DNA of 64,000 nucleotides, from contig NZ_CP187232.1 of assembly GCF_049674955.1 (NCBI RefSeq), forward strand, positions 434,001 to 498,000, read 5' to 3'. The DNA is from Sphaerisporangium viridialbum. Lineage in GTDB: Bacteria > Actinomycetota > Actinomycetes > Streptosporangiales > Streptosporangiaceae. The notes below the pieces were generated by a model that saw only the letters and a list, made by a program, of their open reading frames with translations, searched no databases and was not told the origin of the DNA. Positions 16,302 through 24,534 of this stretch are shown here, in pieces; the stretch's first letter is position 1, and each line of letters starts with the position of its first letter. Both the position numbers and the translations under genes were made by a program.

Positions 16302-16349
16302 CTGGGTCGGGGTGGCGGGATTTGAACCCACGGCCTCTTCGTCCCGAAC
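16302..16349. repeat. Proximal attachment-site copy within tRNA-Pro
   Basis: This is the 3' part of the intact tRNA-Pro and is identical over 48 bases to 15114-15161. Confidence 0.85.
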
Positions 16350-16380
16350 GAAGCGCGCTGCCAAGCTGCGCTACACCCCG
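16307..16380 (-). tRNA. tRNA-Pro (anticodon CGG)
   Basis: Read on the minus strand, the 74 bases fold as a full cloverleaf. The acceptor stem is CGGGGTG with CACCCCG, the D stem GCGC with GCGC, the anticodon stem CTTCG with CGAAG around loop TTCGGGA (anticodon CGG, reading CCG), and the T arm has TTCAAAT. The discriminator base is A and the CCA end is not encoded. Its 3' half is duplicated at 15114-15161. Confidence 0.95.
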
Positions 16381-16501
16381 GTGCACAGGCGCTTTGCTTG
16401 TGCTCGCATGAGTCTAGCGGACTTTGGTGGTGCTCGCGTCATCCGGGAGGGGCGAAAGGGCCTGCCGCGTCAGGCGTTGCGAGAACCTGCAGGGTCGTAC
16501 G

Positions 16502-17407
16502 TCAGGGGCGGGTGGGACGGCGGGGGACGAGGGTGAGCAAGGTCGCCTCGGGCGGGCAGGCGAAGCGTGCCGGGGCGTAGGGAGAGGTGCCGAGGCCGGC
16601 GGAGACGTGGAGCCAGGCGGACTCGTGGCGGTGCAGGCCCTTGACCCGGGCGCGGTCGATGCCGCAGTTGGTCACTAGGGCTCCGTAGAAGGGGACGCAC
16701 AGCTGGCCGCCGTGGGTGTGCCCCGCCAGGAGCAACTGGTAGCCGTCGTCGGCGAAGCGCGACATGTTGCTGGGCTCGGGGGAGTGCATGACCCCCAGCC
16801 GGAGGTCGGCGTCGGCGGGAGCGGGCCCGGCGATCTGGTCGTACCGGTCGCGGTTGATGTGGGAGTCGTGGATGCCGCCCACGAAGACGTCGAGGTCTCC
16901 CACCTTGACCCGCGCGGTGGTGTTGTTCATGTCGAGCCAGCCCGCGGCGGTCATGCCGGCGCCCAGCTCGTCCCACGGGAGGTTGGGGATGTGCTGGCGC
17001 CTGTCGCTCTTGGACGATCGCCAGAGGTAGCGGGCGGGGTTCTTGGGCTTGGGGGCGTAAAGGTCGTTCGACCCGTAGACGAACAGGCCGGGCCGGGACA
17101 GCAGGGGCTCGACCGCGTGCAGGTAAGAGCTCACAGCGTCCGGGTGGGCCAGGGTGTCACCCGTGTTGACCACGAGGTCGGGATCGAGCGCCTCCAGCGA
17201 GCGGACCCAGTTGATCAGGCGGGTGCGCCCGGGCGTGAGGTGCAGGTCGGAGATCTGCAGGATGCGCACGGGCCGCTGCCCCGGCTCAAGGACCGGCACG
17301 TCGAAGCGCCTGAGCCGGAACCAGTTGCGCTCGATGACCGAGGCGTAGCCGATCCCGGCAACGCCGAGGCCCAGCAAGGACAGGGGTATCGCGGCAGCTT
17401 TCCTCAC
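16502..17407 (-). CDS. Membrane-anchored metallophosphoesterase
   Basis: The 301-residue protein has one N-terminal hydrophobic segment and a calcineurin-like phosphoesterase domain. All metal-binding motifs are present: ISDLHLTPG, VNTGDTLAHPD, GSND, VMHSPEPSN and LLAGHTHGGQ. The domain resembles YkuE/YaeI-type enzymes acting outside the membrane, sometimes on lipid substrates. It is divergent from the GatB/YqeY gene and sits between tRNA-Pro and the penicillin-binding protein, the same neighbourhood as in mycobacteria. Confidence 0.92.
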   Translation of the reverse strand: MRKAAAIPLSLLGLGVAGIGYASVIERNWFRLRRFDVPVLEPGQRPVRILQISDLHLTPGRTRLINWVRSLEALDPDLVVNTGDTLAHPDAVSSYLHAVEPLLSRPGLFVYGSNDLYAPKPKNPARYLWRSSKSDRRQHIPNLPWDELGAGMTAAGWLDMNNTTARVKVGDLDVFVGGIHDSHINRDRYDQIAGPAPADADLRLGVMHSPEPSNMSRFADDGYQLLLAGHTHGGQLCVPFYGALVTNCGIDRARVKGLHRHESAWLHVSAGLGTSPYAPARFACPPEATLLTLVPRRPTRP

Positions 17408-17583
17408 CCCTTCATGATGCCCGAGGGCACGGCATGCTGCCTCCCAACGCGAAGAACGGGGCCTTTGGTGGTCCCACAGGGCACGGAGGAAGTCCTCTTC
17501 GACGCGTAGTCGCCAGGGAGCGGAACGCCGGTCAAAGGGAGATGACGGCGATCGGGCTGCGGCGACACGGCAAGATGGTGACC

Positions 17584-18039
17584 ATGAGTGCTTTGAAGGA
17601 CAAGCTGAAGGCCGACCTCACGACGTCGATGAAGGCGCGTGACGAGGTGCGCACCCGGACGCTGCGCATGGCCCTCGCGGCCGTCAGCACCGAGGAGGTC
17701 GCGGGCAAGTCGGCGCGCGAGCTCACCGACGACGAGATCGTCAAGGTGCTGACGAGGGAAGCCAAGAAGCGCCGCGAGGCGTCCGAGGCGTTCGCGGGCG
17801 CTGGACGGGCCGAGCAGGCGCAGGCGGAGCAGGACGAGCACGCCGTGCTCGAGGAGTACCTTCCCGCCCAGCTGAGCGACGAGGAGCTGGACCGGCTCGT
17901 CGGCGAGGCCATCGCCGAGAGCGGCGCGGAGGGTCCGAAGGCCATGGGCCAGGTCATGAAGGTCCTCAACCCGAAGGTCGCCGGGCGCGCGGAGGGCGGC
18001 AGGGTGGCCCAGGCCGTCCGTGCCCGTCTCGCGGGCTGA
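17584..18039 (+). CDS. GatB/YqeY domain protein
   Basis: The protein, 151 residues from ATG 17584 (MSALKDKLKADLTTSMKA), is a stand-alone GatB/YqeY tRNA-binding domain: a long helical N-terminal half with LTDDEIVKVLTREAKKRREA and the C-terminal LPAQLSDEELDRLV and KAMGQVMKVLNPKVAGRAEG. The domain is the tail of the amidotransferase GatB subunit; the role of the free form is not established. An in-frame ATG lies nine bases upstream. It is followed by a 200-base gap with GGCCTGGACGGGC repeats. Confidence 0.9.
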   Translation: MSALKDKLKADLTTSMKARDEVRTRTLRMALAAVSTEEVAGKSARELTDDEIVKVLTREAKKRREASEAFAGAGRAEQAQAEQDEHAVLEEYLPAQLSDEELDRLVGEAIAESGAEGPKAMGQVMKVLNPKVAGRAEGGRVAQAVRARLAG

Positions 18040-18041
18040 GC

Positions 18042-18108
18042 GAGCGGGCCTGGACGGGCGGGCCTGGACGGGCGAGCCGAGCCTGGGCGGCGGGCCTGGA
18101 CGGGCGCT
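18042..18108. repeat. Short direct repeats after the yqeY-like gene
   Basis: The motif GGGCCTGGACGGGC occurs at about 18046, 18060 and 18092, the first two back to back with 14-base period. It lies in the spacer and codes for nothing evident. Confidence 0.7.
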
Positions 18109-18234
18109 GAAGGGCCTGAGGCGTTCGTGTCGCGCCTTGCGGGGCTGAGTTGGCCTGGGTGGGGCTGAGAGGGCCGGCCGGGGTGGGGAAGGTGTCCTGC
18201 TGCGGGTTGGGCTCTTGGTGGTTCTTACAAGCGA

Positions 18235-18274
18235 AAGGGCGCCTCCCGCAGATGACTCTGTGGGAGGCGCCCTT
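18235..18274 (-). terminator. Terminator of the penicillin-binding protein gene
   Basis: AAGGGCGCCTCCC and GGGAGGCGCCCTT pair perfectly around a 14-base loop that can pair further. The hairpin starts seven bases beyond the minus-strand stop at 18281. Confidence 0.85.
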
Positions 18275-18280
18275 CGTTGA

Positions 18281-20563
18281 TCAGCCGCTGCGGGTGTTCG
18301 GGACGGTGGTGGGGGTGACCTGCTCGAGGCCGGTGTTGCCGTTGCCGCGGTTCCCGCCGTTCCCTCGGCCGTTGCCGTTGCCGTTGCCGCCGCCGTTGTC
18401 ACCGTTGCCGCCGTTGCCGTCCGGGACGGGGTAGGCGTTGCCGTTGTTGTCGATCGGCTTCTTCGGGGGTTTGGGCGCGCAGCCGCCGCTGCAGCCACCG
18501 AACCGGCTCATGTCCGGCGGGGTGAAGGACGAGGCCTCGATGTCCTTCAGCGCGCTGAGCATCGTGGCCTTCCAGATCTGGCCGGAGATCGTGGCGCCGA
18601 ACACCTCGCCGTAGTAGCTGCCGCCGATGGTGATACTGCGCAGCGGGTGGGTGTACGAGCCGCGGGGGTCGCCGAGGCTGACGGCGGCGGCGAGGTCGGG
18701 GGTGTAGCCGGCGAACCAGGCGGTCATGGATCCGTCGGTCGTTCCGGTCTTGCCCGCCGCGTCCCTGCCGATGCCGCCGACGCCCCGCATCGTGCCCTTG
18801 GTGAACACTCCGGACAGGATGTCGCTGACCGCGTCGGCGACCTTCTCGTCGAGCGTCTGCTTGCAGTTGGGCTTGAAGTTGGTGGTCTTGCCGTCCCGGT
18901 CGGTGATCGCGGTGATCGCCATGGGCTCGCAGTACTTGCCGCGGGCCGCGAAGGTGGCGTAGGCGCTGGCCACGGTGATGGGGTCCATCTCGTTGACGCC
19001 GAGGGTGAAGGTCTCGACCTCCTGGAGCTTCCCGCCGTCGGCGCGCTTGATGCCGAGGTCCTTGGCGGTCTTGACGACGTCGCAGAGCCCGACCTTCTTC
19101 TCAAGGCCGAGGAAGAACGTGTTGACCGATCCCCAGGTGCCGGTCTGGAGGGTCTTGAAGCCGCCGCCGCCCTCGGAGTTGTGCGCGACGTGGGTCGGGT
19201 CGCCGACGTTCTCGCCCTTGCAGTTCTTGAAGTCGCTGTAGCCGCTCGCCTGGAAGCTGCTGCCCGCGTCGAGACCGTCGCCGAACCGCAGGCCTTCCTT
19301 CAGCGCCGTGGCGAGCGTGAAGGCCTTGAAGGTCGAACCCGCCTGGAAGCCGGTGCCGCCGCCGTGCGCGACGTCGGCGACCAGGTTGTAGTTGGACTCG
19401 TTCTTCTTCTTGCTGCCGCCGAACTTGCGGCTGGCGGCCATGGCCTTGATGGCACCGGTGCCCGGCTCCACCAGCGCCTCGGCGGCGACGGGCTTGTCGG
19501 AGGCGTAGACCCACTTCTTGATGGCCTTGTCGGCGGCCTTCTGCATCTTGGTGTCGAGAGTGGTCTTGATGACCAGGCCGCCCCGGTTGAGGAACTCCTT
19601 GCGGGCCTTCTCGGTCTTGCCGAACTGCTTGTCGTTCAGGATCTCGTGCTGGACGTACAGGCAGAAGTACGGATAGTCGCTCTGCTCGCAACCGCCGGGG
19701 ATCGAGATGTCCTTGTAGACCAGCTTCTTGGCCTTCGCGGTGGCGGCCTCCTCGGGCGTGATCTTGCGCAGCTCGGCCATCCGGTCGAGGACGACGTTGC
19801 GCCGCGCCAGCAGGGCGGCCCTGTGCTGCTTGCCGAGGTTTGGGTCGGTCGCGTTTGGGTTCTGCACGGCCCCCGCGAGCGTGGCCGCCTCTTCGAGGGT
19901 CAGCTTGGAGGCGGGCTTGTCGAAGAACCGCTTGGACGCGGCCTGGATGCCGTACGCGCTGGCGCCGAAGTAGGCGATGTTGAGGTAACGCTCAAGGATT
20001 TCGTCCTTGGTGTACTTCTGCTCGACGGCCATGGCGTACCGGAGCTCGTTGAGCTTGCGGGGGATCGTCGGGGCGATGGCCGCGAGCTTCTCCTCGTCGG
20101 TCTCCGCCTTGTTGAGCAGCACCTGCTTGACGTACTGCTGGGTGATCGAGGATCCACCCTGGGCGACGCCGCCGGACTGGAAGTTCTTCATCATCGCGCG
20201 GGCGAAGCCCTCAAGGTCGAGGGCGCCGTGCTCGTAGAAGCGGAAGTCCTCGATGGAGATGATCGCGTCCCGCATGATCGGCGCTACCTTGGCCAGCGTC
20301 ACGGACTCGCGGTTCTGGTAGTAGAACTGTGCGATCAGCTTGCCGCTGGCATCCTTGATCTCGGTCTTCTCGGGTAGCGGCGGCTCTTTGAGGTCTTCGG
20401 GGTTCAGGTTGAGCACATCGGTGGCACCCTTGACCCCCACGCCGGCTCCGCCCACGGCCGGCAGCGCGATCGCGGCGGCCAGCACCCCCGCTGCGACAGC
20501 GGCTCCGATCAGGCGGAGGAGGTTCCCGAACACCGACCCGTGGGCTTTGCCTTGAGCTTGCAC
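18281..20563 (-). CDS. Bifunctional penicillin-binding protein (class A)
   Basis: This 760-residue enzyme polymerises and crosslinks peptidoglycan. A transmembrane anchor (about residues 13-40) is followed by the glycosyltransferase domain with its catalytic Glu 105 (EDFRFYEHGALD) and SSITQQYVKQVLLN. The transpeptidase domain has STFK (Ser 410), SVN and KTGT (Lys 605). The tail after about residue 700 is low-complexity Asn/Gly/Pro, probably spanning the wall. Start is GTG 20563, without a strong ribosome site. It is divergent from the Wbl gene, an order also seen for ponA2-whiB4 in mycobacteria and the wblA locus of Streptomyces. Confidence 0.93.
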   Translation of the reverse strand: MQAQGKAHGSVFGNLLRLIGAAVAAGVLAAAIALPAVGGAGVGVKGATDVLNLNPEDLKEPPLPEKTEIKDASGKLIAQFYYQNRESVTLAKVAPIMRDAIISIEDFRFYEHGALDLEGFARAMMKNFQSGGVAQGGSSITQQYVKQVLLNKAETDEEKLAAIAPTIPRKLNELRYAMAVEQKYTKDEILERYLNIAYFGASAYGIQAASKRFFDKPASKLTLEEAATLAGAVQNPNATDPNLGKQHRAALLARRNVVLDRMAELRKITPEEAATAKAKKLVYKDISIPGGCEQSDYPYFCLYVQHEILNDKQFGKTEKARKEFLNRGGLVIKTTLDTKMQKAADKAIKKWVYASDKPVAAEALVEPGTGAIKAMAASRKFGGSKKKNESNYNLVADVAHGGGTGFQAGSTFKAFTLATALKEGLRFGDGLDAGSSFQASGYSDFKNCKGENVGDPTHVAHNSEGGGGFKTLQTGTWGSVNTFFLGLEKKVGLCDVVKTAKDLGIKRADGGKLQEVETFTLGVNEMDPITVASAYATFAARGKYCEPMAITAITDRDGKTTNFKPNCKQTLDEKVADAVSDILSGVFTKGTMRGVGGIGRDAAGKTGTTDGSMTAWFAGYTPDLAAAVSLGDPRGSYTHPLRSITIGGSYYGEVFGATISGQIWKATMLSALKDIEASSFTPPDMSRFGGCSGGCAPKPPKKPIDNNGNAYPVPDGNGGNGDNGGGNGNGNGRGNGGNRGNGNTGLEQVTPTTVPNTRSG

Positions 20564-20832
20564 GAGACCAAGCGTATGCCGAGTCGCTGACTCAATAGGT
20601 ACTCAAAGTCCATTTCGCATTGACTCGTCGGCGACTCGCGGTGGGGAGGACTAGTCATTCCCGGCCACATGGCCTGACATGACCATGTGGGAAATTGACC
20701 CGCCCGGGGTCTGTCGGTCCGAACGTCTGGTTGCGTACGTTCTCCTCTGCGGCAACTGAATAAGGAGGCTCGACGCCCGCGCCCGTCGGCCGCCAAGTGA
20801 CGACTGACCACCTATAGGGGAGTGGGGTCGAA

Positions 20833-21129
20833 ATGTGGATCACGGATTGGACCTCCCGTGCCGCCTGTCGGGGCGCGGATCCTGACGCGTTGTTCGTCCA
20901 GGGTGCCGCCCAGAACAGGGCGAAGCTCATCTGCCGAGGATGCCCGGTCCGTACCGAATGCCTCGCGGATGCACTGGACAATCGCATCGAGTTCGGGGTG
21001 TGGGGCGGGATGACCGAGCGTGAGCGGCGTGCGCTGCTCAGGCGACGGCCGGATGTGACGTCTTGGCGCGACTTGCTAGAGGTCGCCAAGGAAGAGTACG
21101 AGCGGACCAACGAGCTGATTGCCGGCTGA
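20833..21129 (+). CDS. wblA: WhiB-family iron-sulfur regulator, WblA/WhiB4 type
   Basis: The 98-residue protein has the four cluster-binding cysteines (C12, C34, C37, C43 in CRGCPVRTEC), the G(V/I)WGG turn as FGVWGGMTERERR, and a basic C-terminus for DNA contact. It binds a [4Fe-4S] cluster and controls transcription. Assignment to WblA/WhiB4 rather than another Wbl rests on position: a class A penicillin-binding protein on one side and the twin ArsA-like ATPases on the other, as in Streptomyces and Mycobacterium. ATG 20833 follows AGGGGAG. In Streptomyces wblA represses antibiotic production and promotes sporulation. Confidence 0.9.
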   Translation: MWITDWTSRAACRGADPDALFVQGAAQNRAKLICRGCPVRTECLADALDNRIEFGVWGGMTERERRALLRRRPDVTSWRDLLEVAKEEYERTNELIAG

Positions 21130-21249
21130 GTTCAGGGGCTGGGGCGGTGTCCGTCTCATGCCCGGTACCACGACGCGAGGGGCCATGCCTGGGCCCCTCG
21201 ACCGCGTTCATCGGTTGACGCGGTCACGACGGCGGTGGCGGTGGCCACT

Positions 21250-22428
21250 TCATGACGCCAGGAGTTCACCGATCTTGCGCAAGCCCTCGAGATCGTGCAC
21301 GTCCTCAGGCATCGCGAGCACTTGAGAGATCGGCACTGTGGGGTGGGCCGAGGCGAAGTGCTCCTGCTCTCGATGCTCGCGCGCGGCGAGCTGCATACGT
21401 CCGGCGTGTAGCCGCAGCACGGCGGACGTCAGTTCGTGTTCACCACGCGTTTCGAGATCCTCTGCGGCCGCCGCGCTACGGGCGGCCGAGAGGGCCGGCG
21501 CCCGGGACCGATGGACCCGGTTGACCACCAGACCGGCCAGGGGCATGCTCTCCTCGGCCAGTCGCTCCACGAAGTACGAGGCCTCCCGCATCGCGTCCCG
21601 TTCCGGCGCGGCCACGACGAGGAACGCGGTGCCGGGAGCCTGGAGCAGCCTGTACGTCTGGTCGGCGCGCTGCCTGAACCCGCCGAAGACGGCGTCAAGG
21701 GCCGCGACGAACGTCTGGATGTCCTTGAGGAACTGCGCGCCCAAGATCTTCGTCAGCGCGCCCGCGACGAGGCCGAAACCGGCGTTGAGCAGCTTGAACG
21801 CGCTCCGGCCTCCGACCTTGGCGGGGGCCATCAAGATCCTTATGAGCCGTCCGTCGAGAAAGCGGCCGAGCCGCTCTGGCGCGTCGAGGAAGTCCAGCGC
21901 CGACCGTGACGGCGGCGTGTCGACGATGATGAGATCCCATTCGTCGGAGCGGCGGAGCTGGCCGAGCTTCTCCATGGCCATGTACTCCTGCGTCCCAGAG
22001 AAGCTCGACGACAGCGACTCGTAGAACGGATTGGTCAAGATCTGCTGGGCGCGTTCCGGATCGGCGTGCGCCTCGATGATCTCGTCGAACGTACGCTTCA
22101 TGTCGAGCATCATCGCGTGCAGCTCGCCGGTGCCGCCGACCCCGGCGACCACGCGCGGGGTGTTGTCGAGCTCGGTGAGCCCCATCGACTGGGCCAGGCG
22201 CCGCGCGGGGTCGACCGTCAGCACCACCACGCGCCGGCCACGTTCGGCCGCCCGCAGGCCGAGCGCCGCCGCGGTCGTGGTCTTGCCCACGCCGCCCGAG
22301 CCGCAGCACACCACGATGCGCGTGTTCTGGTCGTCGAGCACGGCGTCCATGTCGAGGACGGGAGAGATCCCGTGGTGGCCCGCCTTGGAGGCCGAGGTGC
22401 GTGGGGTGTTCCCCGTCTGAGACTTCAC
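21250..22428 (-). CDS. ArsA/Get3-like ATPase, second gene of pair
   Basis: The 392-residue P-loop ATPase carries the deviant Walker A CGSGGVGKTTTAAALGL near residue 43, the switch region VVVLTVDPARRLAQSM and the nucleotide-site DTPPSRSALDFLDAP. The Cys pair of arsenite-transporting ArsA is absent, so metalloid transport is unlikely. The mycobacterial equivalents (Rv3679-Rv3680, called Bacterial Get3-like A and B) act as a pair. Its start overlaps the stop of the partner gene by four bases. The long helical insertion after residue 150 is typical. Confidence 0.9.
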   Translation of the reverse strand: MKSQTGNTPRTSASKAGHHGISPVLDMDAVLDDQNTRIVVCCGSGGVGKTTTAAALGLRAAERGRRVVVLTVDPARRLAQSMGLTELDNTPRVVAGVGGTGELHAMMLDMKRTFDEIIEAHADPERAQQILTNPFYESLSSSFSGTQEYMAMEKLGQLRRSDEWDLIIVDTPPSRSALDFLDAPERLGRFLDGRLIRILMAPAKVGGRSAFKLLNAGFGLVAGALTKILGAQFLKDIQTFVAALDAVFGGFRQRADQTYRLLQAPGTAFLVVAAPERDAMREASYFVERLAEESMPLAGLVVNRVHRSRAPALSAARSAAAAEDLETRGEHELTSAVLRLHAGRMQLAAREHREQEHFASAHPTVPISQVLAMPEDVHDLEGLRKIGELLAS

Positions 22429-23429
22429 GCTGCTCCCTGGGAACGGATCGCTTCCGCCAGTTCGTACAGACCGGCCAGGTCGGCGCCGTCGGCGAGCAAC
22501 GGCAGCTCGTAGTGCGGCGCCTTCGCCTCCGAGAGCGACTGCCTCTCGCGACGCTCCAGGTGGTTGCGGTGGGCGTGCTCGGCGATCTCCTCCGCGAGCG
22601 CCGCGGCGATCGCGGACGCGTCGGACGCGCCGTCGGCGAGCCCTGCGGCCTTGAGGCCGAGCGCCAGCTCACCGGGGTCGAACCTGTCCTTCAACGCGGC
22701 GTCCAGGGTCGCCTCGGGCAGTAGCTCGGGCCTGACCATGTTGATGAAGATGCCGCCCACGGGCAGTTTGGCGGCACGGAGGTTGTCGATGCCGTCCAGG
22801 GTCTCCTGCACCGGCATCTCCTCCAGCAGCGTGACGAAGTGCACAGCGGTCTCGGGCGAGGCGACCACGCCGCGCACCAGGTCGGCGTGGTTCTTCACCG
22901 GGCCGATGCGGGCCAGACCGGCCACTTCCTGCGTCACGTTGAGGAACCTGGTGATACGGCCGGTAGGCGGCGCGTCCATGACGACGGCGTCATACGCCCG
23001 CCTTCCGGACTTGTCGCGACGTCGTACGGCCTCACTGGTCTTGCCCGTGACGAGCACGTCCCGCAGGCCGGGGGCGATGGTGGTCGCGAAGTCGACGAGG
23101 CCGATCTTGTTCAGCGCCTTGCCGGCCCGCTTCATCCCGTAGAACATCTCGACGTACTCGAGCATCGCCTCTTCTGGGTCGATGGCGAGCGCGTACACGT
23201 CGCCGCCGCCCGGTGCCACGGCGATCTTCCGCTCCTCGTACGGCAGGGGCGGGGTGTCGAAGACCTGGGCGATGCCCTGGCGGCCTTCCACCTCGACGAG
23301 CAGCACCCTGCGGCCGCCCGCCGCGAGGGCAAGGGCCAGCGCGGCTGCCACCGTCGTCTTTCCGGTGCCACCCTTGCCGGTTACGACATGTAGCCGTACG
23401 CCGTCCCAATCGGTGTCGCGAGCGCTCAC
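22425..23429 (-). CDS. ArsA/Get3-like ATPase, first gene of pair
   Basis: Protein of 334 residues from GTG 23429 (VSARDTDWDG), with Walker A TGKGGTGKTTVAAALAL close to the N-terminus and a switch I region VLLVEVEGRQGIAQVF in place of the usual aspartate-containing VDPA segment. The switch II-like VVMDAPPTGRITRFL follows. An in-frame TTG at 23447 is possible but less likely. It is coupled to the second ATPase, and heterodimer formation is the natural inference. Upstream lies a 440-base divergent spacer to the DUF4177 gene. Confidence 0.9.
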   Translation of the reverse strand: MSARDTDWDGVRLHVVTGKGGTGKTTVAAALALALAAGGRRVLLVEVEGRQGIAQVFDTPPLPYEERKIAVAPGGGDVYALAIDPEEAMLEYVEMFYGMKRAGKALNKIGLVDFATTIAPGLRDVLVTGKTSEAVRRRDKSGRRAYDAVVMDAPPTGRITRFLNVTQEVAGLARIGPVKNHADLVRGVVASPETAVHFVTLLEEMPVQETLDGIDNLRAAKLPVGGIFINMVRPELLPEATLDAALKDRFDPGELALGLKAAGLADGASDASAIAAALAEEIAEHAHRNHLERRERQSLSEAKAPHYELPLLADGADLAGLYELAEAIRSQGAA

Positions 23430-23868
23430 GTTCCGAAGGCTACCCAACGGTTACTTCGCGATTCGCCGTGCCCGGCTTTCCGAAGCGGGCTGCGACGCAC
23501 CTCACACCCGGCGTGCCGGGGAAACTCGATTTCCCTGGCTCCCTGACTGCCCGCGTAAAGGGAGGCCCCGGCAATGTAGGCCGCACCGCGGAGGCGGCCA
23601 GGGATGATCGTGGATCGGCTCCGCTCATGCCGTCGCCACGGGGATGGGACGCATGATCGGAACATTGTTCCAGGGACTCCCCCGATCGTTGACGTTCCGG
23701 GTTTTGACCCGCTTTCTTCCCATTGTCGATCACCGGCAAAAGGTCAATATGCGGATCGTCACAATGACGGCGCACACCCATGGGGAAGGGACGCCGTGAC
23801 CGATGAGGTTGGAGGGAACAGGGGTAGCACCGCCACCTGACCACCTCTCTCCCGTCTACAGTGCCACC
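23430..23868. other. Intergenic region without recognised gene
   Basis: These 440 bases separate the leftward ATPase pair from the rightward DUF4177-RidA genes. I see no convincing ORF or strong hairpin; they should hold the two divergent promoters. A short CGTCA-CAA-TGACG repeat near 23757 is too weak to call. Confidence 0.5.
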
Positions 23869-24024
23869 ATGAAGCGTTACGAATATTCGACGGTCCCTCT
23901 GCTGACCCATGCCACCAAGCAGATCTTGGACAACTGGGGTCAGGACGGCTGGGAGCTCGTCACGGTCATCCCTGGTCCGAACCCCGAGCAGCTGGTCGCC
24001 TACATGAAGCGGGAAAAGGAATGA
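23869..24024 (+). CDS. DUF4177 small protein
   Basis: The 51-residue protein MKRYEYSTVPLL... contains the DUF4177 pattern: an N-terminal strand KRYEYSTVP, then WGQDGWELVTVI and a final strand QLVAYMKRE. The function is unknown. ATG 23869 fits the family start; a longer upstream frame lacks family sequence. Its last bases overlap the start of the RidA gene (ATGA), so the two are co-translated. Confidence 0.85.
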   Translation: MKRYEYSTVPLLTHATKQILDNWGQDGWELVTVIPGPNPEQLVAYMKREKE

Positions 24025-24482
24025 GCACCCCCGAGGAGCGCCTGGCGGAGCTGGGGCTGACCCTTCCAGAGGTCGTGAAGCCCCTGGCCGCCTACGTGCC
24101 GGCCGTGCGCACCGGTAACTACGTCTACACCTCCGGGCAGCTTCCCATGGTCGACGGCAAGCTCGGCCTCACCGGCAAGGTGGGCGCCGAGGTGGACCCC
24201 GACCAGGCCAAGGAGCAGGCCCGCATCTGCGCGCTGAACGCCCTGGCGGCGGTGGCCTCGGTCGCCGGTGACCTGTCGCAGATCGTGCGCATCGTCAAGG
24301 TAGTCGGTTTCGTCGCCAGCGCCCCCGAGTTCACCGGGCAGCCGCACGTCGTGAACGGGGCCAGCGAGCTGCTCGGCGAGGTGCTCGGGGACGCGGGCCG
24401 CCATGCCCGCAGCGCCGTCGGGGTCGCCGCCCTGCCCCTGGGCGCATGCGTCGAGGTCGAGCTCATCGCCGAAGTGCGCTGA
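24021..24482 (+). CDS. RidA/YjgF-family protein
   Basis: A 153-residue RidA fold with VPAVRTGNYVYTSGQLPMV near the N-terminus and the C-terminal V-EVELIAEVR strand. Classical RidA hydrolyses reactive enamine/imine intermediates; here the usual catalytic Arg in the C-terminal IEVE-type strand is not clear, so the protein may belong to one of the other Rid subfamilies. It is coupled to the DUF4177 gene and followed 52 bases later by a Nudix gene. A RidA gene at this position next to the ArsA-like pair also occurs in mycobacteria. Confidence 0.88.
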   Translation: MSTPEERLAELGLTLPEVVKPLAAYVPAVRTGNYVYTSGQLPMVDGKLGLTGKVGAEVDPDQAKEQARICALNALAAVASVAGDLSQIVRIVKVVGFVASAPEFTGQPHVVNGASELLGEVLGDAGRHARSAVGVAALPLGACVEVELIAEVR

Positions 24483-24534
24483 CCGTGACACCATGGTCCG
24501 GCCGAGCTTGATTCGGTTGGATCACGGAGGTGGC

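Larger units (their letters stand above)
15114..16349. mobile_element. Remnant integrated element at tRNA-Pro, bounded by 48-bp direct repeats
   Basis: An exact 48-base direct repeat (15114-15161 and 16302-16349) consists of the 3' part of tRNA-Pro plus a few flanking bases. Integration by tyrosine recombinases into tRNA 3' ends leaves just this picture: one intact tRNA and one truncated copy. The 1.2 kb between holds a single plausible gene and no integrase, so the element is either a deletion remnant or a small passenger. GC content inside is visibly lower than in flanking genes. Confidence 0.7.
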
